Origin: an uncultured Acidobacteriota bacterium
GTDB lineage: Bacteria > Acidobacteriota > JAAYUB01
Length of the DNA: 64,000 nucleotides
Direction of reading: 5' to 3'
NCBI GenBank assembly: GCA_937925645.1
Contig: CALAMB010000400.1
Coordinates: 1-64,000 of the forward strand
The notes under the pieces were generated by a model. That model was not told where the DNA came from. It searched no databases and saw nothing but the letters and a program-made list of their open reading frames with translations. This document shows positions 23,592-30,606 of this stretch, one piece after another. Numbering within the stretch: the first letter of the stretch is position 1; the number at the start of each line of letters is the position of its first letter. The translations under genes and the position numbers were made by a program.

Positions 23592-26297
23592 ATGAATCTT
23601 CCGTATCCATCGGAACTTTTGCGAGCGGTTCAAAAACCGGTCCGCTATCTGGGACACGAGTACAATTCCGTCCGCCGGAATCCGGCCGCGGCGCGGAGCC
23701 GAGTGGCGCTGGTGTTCCCCGAAACGTATGAAATCGGCATGTCGCACTGGGGGTCCCGGCTGCTGTATCACTTGCTGAACCGGGAGGACGGTGTGGCGGT
23801 GGAACGGTTCCACTGCCCGTGGCCGGATATGGAAGCGGGACTGCGCCGGCTGAAACTGCCACTGCGGTCGTTGGAAAACGGCCTGACGCTGGCTGAATGC
23901 GACGTGATCGGATTCTCCCTGTTATATGAGATGACCTTCACCAACGTGCTCACTCTCCTTGATCTGGCGGGCATCCCGTTCCATGCGCGGGATCGGGACG
24001 CGGCCGCACCGCTGGTGATCGGCGGCGGGCCCGTGGCCTCCAATCCCGAACCGGTGGCCGACTTCTTCGACTTGTTCCTCATCGGCGAGGGGGAAGAAGC
24101 GTTCGGTGAAATCGTCCGCCTGGAAGCGGAATTGCGTCCGCGAAAGCGGTTGTTTGCCCGTCGGTGCGACTGGCTGCGGGAGTTTGCCGAAGTACCCGGC
24201 GTGTACGTGCCGTCCCTCTACGCCATTCGGGCGGCAGGTCCCTGGATGGTTGTGGATGTCGAACAGGCGCGGCGGGACGGCCTGCCGTCGCCCGTCCGAC
24301 GGCGCTGGCTGCGGGAGCTGACCGATGTGCCGTTGCCGGTGGATCTTGTGGTGCCCAACACCGAGGTCATCCACGACCGGGTTGCGGCCGAGATCAGCCG
24401 GGGCTGCCTGCAGGGTTGCCGCTTCTGCCATGCCTCATTTTTCTACCGGCCGGCACGGGAGCGGGACGCGGCCGGGTTGGTTGACTGGATCCAGCAAGTG
24501 GTGGCGCGGACCGGCTACGAGGAGGTGTCGCTCGCCTCGCTGTCCTCGGCCGATTTCGGCGGCATTGAAATGCTGACGGAAGTGTTGGCCGGCCGGTTGG
24601 CGGAAGATCGGGTCGCACTCTCGTTTCCGTCGCTTCGGGTTTCCGGACTCAGCAACCGGCTCGCGGCGGCCGTCGCCGAAACCCGCAAGACCGGCTTCAC
24701 GGTGGCGCCGGAGGCCGGAACCCAAGCCATGCGGGACCGCATCAACAAGAAACTGACCGAGACCGAAATTCTCGAGGGGATTCTGACGGCGTACCGGGCC
24801 GGTTGGGATTTGATCAAGCTGTATTTCATGATCGGCCTGCCGTTCGAATCGGACGCGGACGTGGCCGGGATCACTGAACTGGCCGACCGGATCGTCTCGG
24901 CGGTCCGCGCCGAGCCGGATTACCGAAGCCGCCGGCGCAAATTTCAGGTCAATCTGGCGGTTTCGTCTTTCATCCCCAAGGCCCACACGCCGTTCCAGTG
25001 GGCGGGCATGGATGCCGTGGACACGCTGGCCCGCAAGATGGGCCTGTTGCGGCGGCACCTCCGCTCCCGCGAGGTGCGCCTCAAATGGCACGACCCCCGG
25101 CTCAGCCGGCTGGAAGCGGTCCTGTCACGCGGTGATCGCCGACTGGCGCCGGTCATCGTGGATGCCTGGCGGGCAGGCGCCCGCTTCGACGGCTGGGCTG
25201 AATGCTTCCGGCCGGAACGATGGGACGCCGCGTTCGAGCGGTGCGGGGTGGATCCATCGGTGTACCTGGCCCCGGTGGCGCTCAACAGCGAGCTGCCATG
25301 GGGGCACATTGACCTGGGGGCTTCCGAAGCGTTCCTGCGTCAGGAGTGGACGGCGGCCGCCGAAGGGCAGATCACGCCGGCATGTGGCGTACGGCCGGCT
25401 CCTGATGCGGCAGGTACGGTAACCACCCGCTGCCGGGCCTGCGGGGCCGGATGCGACGTGCCCGCGATGGGGACGCGCCGGGAACGCAATTTGGCGGCGC
25501 TGGCGGAGATGAGCCGGCGGACGGTGGAAGCCGGCGCGTCGGAGGCGGCGGCCTGCCGCCGGTATCGAATCGCCTTCACGAAACTGGGGCCGGCGGCCTG
25601 GCTGTCCCATCTGGATCTGGTCCGGACCATGCAGCGGATTTTGCGGCGCTCCGGTTTGCCCCTGAGCTACACGCAAGGATTTCATCCCCGGCCGCAGGTG
25701 AGCTTCGGCCCAGCGCTCGGCGTGGGTGTGGGCGGGGAGCGGGAGCTTGTGGACGTCTGGCTGGCGGCGGCTGTCGACGGCGAAACCGCCCTGGCGGCGT
25801 TGAACGCGGTCAGCATCGACGGCATCGCGTTCATCGGCGTGGAGGAGTTGCCGGACGGGGCGCCGGCCATCGACTGCTGGGCCGGGATCGCCCGGTTCCG
25901 CATCGATGTGCCGATGGCGGGATTGACTGACGATTCGCTCGCCGCGCCGGACGCACACGAAGTCTGGCGAGACGAGTTGAGCGCGCGGATCGACAGGCTG
26001 TTGGCGCAGGAGTCGCTTTCCGTTATCGATCGCCGGCCGGGCAAGGAAGGCCGCTCGCGTGAAGTGCGTCCACTCCTGCTGTCGGCCGACGCGGCTGCGC
26101 TGGAGCATGTCGTGGAGTTGCGGTTCACGACCCGTGTCGGTCCCTCGGGAGCGGTCCGGCCGGAGGATTGGCTGGAACTGTGTCTGCCTGGCTATGCGGG
26201 ATCGTTTACGGCTGTCCGGCTCGGCCTTGAACCCGCGAGTCAGATACTCCCGCCGAATGGCGAACCGGCATCCGACAACCGTTCCCGCACGGCCTGA
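23592..26297 (+). CDS. Two-part radical SAM protein (TIGR03960-like fused to TIGR03936/DUF2344-like)
   Basis: This 901-residue protein begins with an alpha/beta, B12-binding-like region (to about 200) and a radical SAM domain whose cluster cysteines are CLQGCRFC (Cys272, 276, 279). It ends with a domain of about 240 residues starting YRIAFTKLGPAAWLSHLDLVRTMQR, as in the DUF2344 family. A CRACGAGC zinc-like cluster lies in the linker near residue 615. The start at ATG 23592 matches the conserved MNLPYPSELL opening. The reaction is unknown; in other bacteria the pair often sits near ribonuclease G and ribosomal protein genes, which hints at RNA or tRNA work. The last 58 bases overlap the opposing aroDE gene. 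Confidence 0.9.
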   Translation: MNLPYPSELLRAVQKPVRYLGHEYNSVRRNPAAARSRVALVFPETYEIGMSHWGSRLLYHLLNREDGVAVERFHCPWPDMEAGLRRLKLPLRSLENGLTLAECDVIGFSLLYEMTFTNVLTLLDLAGIPFHARDRDAAAPLVIGGGPVASNPEPVADFFDLFLIGEGEEAFGEIVRLEAELRPRKRLFARRCDWLREFAEVPGVYVPSLYAIRAAGPWMVVDVEQARRDGLPSPVRRRWLRELTDVPLPVDLVVPNTEVIHDRVAAEISRGCLQGCRFCHASFFYRPARERDAAGLVDWIQQVVARTGYEEVSLASLSSADFGGIEMLTEVLAGRLAEDRVALSFPSLRVSGLSNRLAAAVAETRKTGFTVAPEAGTQAMRDRINKKLTETEILEGILTAYRAGWDLIKLYFMIGLPFESDADVAGITELADRIVSAVRAEPDYRSRRRKFQVNLAVSSFIPKAHTPFQWAGMDAVDTLARKMGLLRRHLRSREVRLKWHDPRLSRLEAVLSRGDRRLAPVIVDAWRAGARFDGWAECFRPERWDAAFERCGVDPSVYLAPVALNSELPWGHIDLGASEAFLRQEWTAAAEGQITPACGVRPAPDAAGTVTTRCRACGAGCDVPAMGTRRERNLAALAEMSRRTVEAGASEAAACRRYRIAFTKLGPAAWLSHLDLVRTMQRILRRSGLPLSYTQGFHPRPQVSFGPALGVGVGGERELVDVWLAAAVDGETALAALNAVSIDGIAFIGVEELPDGAPAIDCWAGIARFRIDVPMAGLTDDSLAAPDAHEVWRDELSARIDRLLAQESLSVIDRRPGKEGRSREVRPLLLSADAAALEHVVELRFTTRVGPSGAVRPEDWLELCLPGYAGSFTAVRLGLEPASQILPPNGEPASDNRSRTA

Positions 26298-27715
26298 AGG
26301 AGCAGCTCACGGGCCTCATCCCAGCCGACGGGCGCATCGCCGCCGGTCCAGCGGCGGTGCTGGGCCAGCGCCTGGTGGTACAACATGGACAACCCGTCCC
26401 GGACGGGCCAGCCCCGGGCGGCGGCTTCGCCCGGAATGCGGGAGGCGGGGGGGCCGTAATTCAAGTCAAAAACCGGCACGGGCGGATGCCCGGACAGACC
26501 CACATCGTCCAACCCGACTGGCGCGTCAGGCGGCAGGGTGTTGACCACCGCACGAACCGCCGTGGCGGGGGATGCGCCCCATGGCCGACCGGCCGGATAG
26601 TCGGCGAGCAGGCGCTTCAGCCGCTCCCGGCCCCGGTTCCAGACGAACGGTTCGACGCCAGCCAGCTCCAGCGCGTACAGCACCGCCCGAGCCGATCCGC
26701 CCGCCCCCAGAACCAGCACGGGCCCGGCAGCGCCGAGAAATCCGGCCGTGCCGTCACGGAAACCGGACCAGTCGGTATTGTCGCCGCGCCAGCCGCAGCC
26801 GCTGCGCGTCAGGGTGTTCACGGCACGGATGCGCAGGGCTTCATCGCTGCAGGAGGCGCACAGGCCCAGTAGCCGTTCCTTGAGCGGGACGGTCACGCTC
26901 AAGCCGGCGATGTCCAAGTCGGGCAAGGCGGCTAAAAAGTCGTCCGGGTCGGGTGCGGGCAGAAAAACATAGAGGTCGGGGCTGCCCCGCCGTTCGAAAA
27001 ACCAGTTGTGCAAGCAGGGGGAGAGGGAGCGATCCACCGGATGGCCCACCACGCCGTAGAGACGGCTGGCTGCGGTTATGCGTTGGGCGCGGAACACGCC
27101 GAAAAACTCCTCCGCAGTGAGCATGCCGGACACCAGCGGCGCTTCAGCGGCGAGGTAGAGCCGCCGGGTGCCCCACGCCAAAGCCAACAGGCGGCTGGCC
27201 GGTCCCAGGAGGCCGGAACAGTATGCGGTCAGGGGCACGCCGCGGCTCCGGGCGTCGACCAGCAGGCGCTTGATGGCGACCACGTCCCGCCATGTCTGGG
27301 CGGCGGTAATGATCTTGTATTCGCGGGCAGGCAGCGCGGTCATCCGGGCGAAGATTCCGGGCAGATCCGGCGGGGTGGCCGACAGGTTGTGGTACGACAA
27401 GATGAATCCGGAGCCGGGATGGCGGCGGGGCCAATCCCGAAAATCGCTGTCCCATTCGACGTCGACGCAATCATCCGGTCGGCAGGCGACCAGTGCCCGC
27501 CGCAGCACGGCGGCTCGTTCGTTCTCGGAGCCTGCGTAACGACCGCCGTCCCGCTGCCGGCGGCAAGTGTAAATCGCCGGCAGGTCGCCGACGGGCGGCA
27601 ACGCAGCGTCCGGGTGCAGGTCCAGGCGCAGCTCGAACGTCGACCACGGGACCGGGCACCGCGGAGCACCGGCGGGTGTCAGGGAGGGAGAGCCGCTGAG
27701 AGTGAGACAGGCCAT
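26240..27715 (-). CDS. aroDE: Bifunctional 3-dehydroquinate dehydratase (type I)/shikimate dehydrogenase
   Basis: This 491-residue fusion performs two successive shikimate-pathway steps. Residues 1-220 are a type I (Schiff-base) dehydroquinase: ELRLD near 30, TCRRQRDGG near 51, SYHN with the general-base His, and YKIITAAQ with the catalytic Lys. Residues 225-491 are a shikimate dehydrogenase: GHPVDRSLSPCLHN, VTVPLKE with the catalytic Lys, AVNTL, GDNTDW and LGAGGSARAVLYAL for NADP. Plants have the same order; bacterial fusions are scattered. The start ATG has no clear ribosome site. Its 3' end overlaps the convergent radical SAM gene by 58 bases. Confidence 0.95.
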   Translation of the reverse strand: MACLTLSGSPSLTPAGAPRCPVPWSTFELRLDLHPDAALPPVGDLPAIYTCRRQRDGGRYAGSENERAAVLRRALVACRPDDCVDVEWDSDFRDWPRRHPGSGFILSYHNLSATPPDLPGIFARMTALPAREYKIITAAQTWRDVVAIKRLLVDARSRGVPLTAYCSGLLGPASRLLALAWGTRRLYLAAEAPLVSGMLTAEEFFGVFRAQRITAASRLYGVVGHPVDRSLSPCLHNWFFERRGSPDLYVFLPAPDPDDFLAALPDLDIAGLSVTVPLKERLLGLCASCSDEALRIRAVNTLTRSGCGWRGDNTDWSGFRDGTAGFLGAAGPVLVLGAGGSARAVLYALELAGVEPFVWNRGRERLKRLLADYPAGRPWGASPATAVRAVVNTLPPDAPVGLDDVGLSGHPPVPVFDLNYGPPASRIPGEAAARGWPVRDGLSMLYHQALAQHRRWTGGDAPVGWDEARELLLQAVRERLSDAGSPFGGSI

Positions 27716-27850
27716 TGAATTGGCATACCGCCGGATTCGAATTTCATTGCGCCGATAGCCGAGGATTCTGCTGGATATTGGATCAGGGGCGCCATGGAGT
27801 CAAGGAATTTGCGGCAGCAGGAGCCCGAGGAGCGACACGAAAAAAAACAG

Positions 27851-27879
27851 TTGACACGTTCAAGCAAATTTCGTATAAG
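27851..27879 (+). promoter_or_regulatory. Strong sigma-70-type promoter of the FmdB-family gene
   Basis: Perfect TTGACA (27851-27856), 17 bases, then TATAAG (27874-27879). It is one of the best-matching promoters in the window. Transcription would begin near 27886, about 27 bases before ATG 27913. Confidence 0.75.
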
Positions 27880-27912
27880 GGTGGGTCAGCCAGAAAGTCG
27901 GAGGTTTCACAG

Positions 27913-28185
27913 ATGCCCATTTATGAGTACGTGTGCACCGTGTGCAACCACCGTTTTGAGAAGATCCAGAAATTTTCGGATCCCCCGGTCACGGACTGTC
28001 CGGACTGCGGCCAGCGTGTGGAGCTTGCGCTTTCGGCCCCGGCCATCCAGTTTAAGGGAAGCGGTTGGTATATCACCGACTACGCTCACAAGTCCAGCCC
28101 CGCCGGCGGCGGCGACCGGAAGGAGACAACCGACAAGAAGTCTGATACCCCATCCACACCAAACACACCAGAAAAAACTGCCTAG
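27913..28185 (+). CDS. FmdB-family zinc-ribbon protein
   Basis: This 90-residue protein opens with the FmdB signature MPIYEYVCTVCNHRFEKIQ and continues with CPDCG, giving a four-cysteine zinc ribbon within the first 35 residues. The tail is low-complexity (Ser/Thr/Pro/Lys). The name comes from a putative regulator in the formamidase/acetamidase locus of Methylophilus, but the family is widespread and its role unclear. It has its own strong promoter and terminator and is therefore a single-gene unit. Confidence 0.93.
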   Translation: MPIYEYVCTVCNHRFEKIQKFSDPPVTDCPDCGQRVELALSAPAIQFKGSGWYITDYAHKSSPAGGGDRKETTDKKSDTPSTPNTPEKTA

Positions 28186-28233
28186 CAGTCCCATCTAATT
28201 CGACCACCAACTTTTTGACCCTACCAACCACAC

Positions 28234-28277
28234 GGAGCTCCCGGCCAAGGCCGGGGAGCTCCCAGCCCGCCTTTTGA
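28234..28277 (+). terminator. Rho-independent terminator after the FmdB-family gene
   Basis: A 13-base arm GGAGCTCCCGGCC is followed by AA and its near-exact complement (28249-28262, one bulged G). A short T-tract (CTTTT) follows about 9 bases later. The stem is strong and the T-run weak, so some read-through to nifU is possible. Confidence 0.6.
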
Positions 28278-28309
28278 TGCCGTGACGTAAATGTTTGAAA
28301 TCGCGTCGA

Positions 28310-28338
28310 TTGACAAACCCCGCCGACTGAGCTAAATA
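28310..28338 (+). promoter_or_regulatory. Candidate promoter of nifU-nifS
   Basis: Perfect TTGACA (28310-28315), 17 bases, then TAAATA (28333-28338), whose match is only fair. It is about 135 bases upstream of nifU, leaving a long leader that contains a very short open frame. Confidence 0.45.
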
Positions 28339-28384
28339 GAAGAAGCGGCCGGAATCATGCTCCCGACTCGCGGAGGAAACGCCG

Positions 28385-28414
28385 ATGAAACCGAATGCTC
28401 CGGAATGCTTCTAA
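28385..28414 (+). other. Possible nine-codon leader ORF upstream of nifU
   Basis: A good ribosome site (GGAGG, 28372-28376) lies 8 bases before an ATG at 28385. The frame encodes MKPNAPECF and stops at TAA (28412-28414). It lies in the leader between the candidate promoter and nifU and has one cysteine codon. It could be a regulatory leader peptide or chance. No attenuator hairpin is obvious after it. Confidence 0.25.
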
Positions 28415-28474
28415 AGAGGTTGGGGTGTAATAACGGCTGAACCGGACACCGACAGCGGATTAAAGGAGACATCC

Positions 28475-29335
28475 ATGTGGGAATATACGGACAAGGTCAA
28501 GGACCATTTCTTCAACCCGCGCAATGTGGGGGACCTTCCCGGCGCCGACGCTGTCGGCGAAGTGGGCTCCATCGCCTGCGGGGACGCCCTGCGGATCTAT
28601 CTTAAGGTGGACGATCAGAAGCGCATCGTGGATGTCCGTTTCAAGACCTTCGGCTGCGGCTCGGCCATCGCGGCAGCGTCCGCCCTGACCGAAATGGTGA
28701 AGGGTAAAACTCTGGACGAGGCGATGCAGATCACCAACCAGCAGATCGCCGAGTTTCTGGGTGGCCTGCCCCCCGAGAAAATGCACTGTTCGGTCATGGG
28801 ACGGGAGGCCCTGGAGGCGGCCGTAGCCAACTACTACGGCCTGGAGCGCAAGCACCTGGAAGAAGAGGACGAGGGGCGCATTGTCTGTCACTGCTTTGGC
28901 GTGACCGAAGGGCTGATCCGAAAGGTGGTCCGTGAAAACAACTTGGGCTCCATCGAGGAAGTGACCAATTATTGCAAGGCCGGCGGGGGCTGTCAGAGCT
29001 GCCATCAGAGCATCGAGGAGATCATCCGCGACGTGCGCAAGGAGCGGACGGCGGAGCCGGCAGCCAAACAGCCGGTTCGAGAAACACGCAGGATGACCAA
29101 CGTGGAGCGCATCCTCAAGATCAGGGAAATACTGGAAGAGGAAATCCGGCCCTCGCTCCAGCAGGACGGCGGCGATATCGAGCTGGTGGATGTCGAGGGT
29201 TCCCGGGTCCTCGTGGCCATGCGGGGCACGTGCGCATCCTGCCCCAGCTCCGAGCTGACCATCCGCTGGGCCGTGGAGGCCAAACTGCGCGAGTTCGTGG
29301 CCGACGATCTCCAGGTGGTGGAGGTCAAGTCATGA
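28475..29335 (+). CDS. nifU: Three-domain NifU iron-sulfur scaffold protein
   Basis: This 286-residue protein has the full NifU layout. An IscU-like scaffold (about 1-125) carries its cysteines at ACGDALR, FGCGSA and MHCSVMG. A central [2Fe-2S] BFD-like domain (about 135-190) has CHCFGVT and CKAGGGCQSC. A C-terminal NifU/Nfu domain (about 210-286) has the CASC pair. It assembles Fe-S clusters from sulfur delivered by NifS and passes them on. Full NifU outside a nitrogenase locus is known in epsilonproteobacteria and some other lineages that lack isc; no nif structural gene is here. Its stop overlaps the nifS start (ATGA). Confidence 0.96.
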   Translation: MWEYTDKVKDHFFNPRNVGDLPGADAVGEVGSIACGDALRIYLKVDDQKRIVDVRFKTFGCGSAIAAASALTEMVKGKTLDEAMQITNQQIAEFLGGLPPEKMHCSVMGREALEAAVANYYGLERKHLEEEDEGRIVCHCFGVTEGLIRKVVRENNLGSIEEVTNYCKAGGGCQSCHQSIEEIIRDVRKERTAEPAAKQPVRETRRMTNVERILKIREILEEEIRPSLQQDGGDIELVDVEGSRVLVAMRGTCASCPSSELTIRWAVEAKLREFVADDLQVVEVKS

Positions 29336-30519
29336 GCCCGGTAGTCTACCTCGACAACAACGCCACGTCCCGGGTCGCCGACGAAGTGGTCACCGCCATG
29401 CTGCCGTTCTTCAGCGAGCTGTACGGCAACCCGTCAAGCATGCACGCTTTCGGCGGACAGGTGGCGCAACACATCGGACGCGCCCGCGAGCAGGTGGCCG
29501 GCATCCTGGGCGCCGAACCCACCGAGATCCTGTTCGTGAGTTGCGGGTCCGAGAGCGACAACACGGCCATCCGCGGTGTGCTGGAAGCCAACCCGGACAA
29601 ACGCCACGTCATCAGCACGCGGGTGGAACATCCCGCCGTGCTCAGCCTGTGCAATCACCTGCGCAAGCGGGGTTACGAGGTGACTCTTCTCGGCGTGGAC
29701 GGCGACGGCCGGCTGGACCTCGGTGAGTTGCGTGACGCGTTGCGACCTGACACCGCCCTGGTATCGGTCATGTACGCCAACAACGAGACGGGCGTGATCT
29801 TCCCTGTGGAGGAAATCGGCCAGATTGTCAAGGCGCACGGGGCGGCTTTCCATGTGGACGCCGTCCAGGCGGTGGGCAAGCTGCCCCTGGACATGAAGCG
29901 CAGCGCCATCGACCTGCTCAGCCTGTCCGGCCACAAGCTGCACGCCCCCAAGGGCGTGGGGGTGCTCTACATTCGGAAGGGCGTCCGCCTCGTCCCGCTC
30001 GTCATCGGCGGCCACCAGGAACGGAACCGCCGCGGCGGGACCGAGAACGTCGCGTCCATCGTCGGCTTGGGACGGGCCTGCGAGCTGGCCCAGGCGGCGT
30101 TGGGCGAAGAGAACGACCGGGTCCGCCGCCTCCGGGACAAGCTGGAAGACGGCATCCTCCGGTCCATTCCCAACGTGCGGGTCAACGGTGACCGGGAGCA
30201 CCGGTTGCCCAACACAACCAGCGTCAGCTTCGAATACATCGAGGGAGAAGCCATCCTGCTGTTGCTGGACCAGCTGGGCATCTGCGCCTCGTCCGGATCC
30301 GCGTGCACCTCGGGCTCGCTGGAGCCGTCCCATGTCCTGCGGGCGATGGGGGTGCCGTTCACCGCGGCCCACGGCTCGATCCGGTTCAGCCTCAGCCGGT
30401 ACAACACCGAGGAAGAGATCGATTACGTGCTGGCGCACCTGCCGCCGCTCATCGAGCGCCTGCGCGATATCTCACCCTTCTGGAAAGACTACCGGGAGCA
30501 ACGGGTCCAGAAGCGCTAG
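29332..30519 (+). CDS. nifS: Cysteine desulfurase NifS
   Basis: This 395-residue PLP enzyme converts cysteine to alanine and gives the sulfur to NifU. It opens with VVYLDNNATSRVADEVV. The PLP lysine lies in LSLSGHKLHAPKGVG near residue 200, and the catalytic cysteine loop is SSGSACTSGSLEPSHVL near 325, so it is the group I (IscS/NifS) type. The start is ATG 29332, coupled to nifU. In a genome that also has a selenocysteine tRNA, this enzyme might also mobilise selenium; that is only a possibility. Confidence 0.97.
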   Translation: MSPVVYLDNNATSRVADEVVTAMLPFFSELYGNPSSMHAFGGQVAQHIGRAREQVAGILGAEPTEILFVSCGSESDNTAIRGVLEANPDKRHVISTRVEHPAVLSLCNHLRKRGYEVTLLGVDGDGRLDLGELRDALRPDTALVSVMYANNETGVIFPVEEIGQIVKAHGAAFHVDAVQAVGKLPLDMKRSAIDLLSLSGHKLHAPKGVGVLYIRKGVRLVPLVIGGHQERNRRGGTENVASIVGLGRACELAQAALGEENDRVRRLRDKLEDGILRSIPNVRVNGDREHRLPNTTSVSFEYIEGEAILLLLDQLGICASSGSACTSGSLEPSHVLRAMGVPFTAAHGSIRFSLSRYNTEEEIDYVLAHLPPLIERLRDISPFWKDYREQRVQKR

Positions 30520-30606
30520 TCCGGCGATACTCCCTCCCCGTCTTTCGTTCCCCCAATCCCCTTGCACGGTGTGCGGTTACGAGTCGCGACGCCGGGTGTG
30601 CGCGCG

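Noticed and set aside
28972..29331. N-terminal extension of nifS giving 515 codons
   Set aside because: The extra part overlaps nifU in another frame; the conserved start is at ATG 29332, coupled to the nifU stop.
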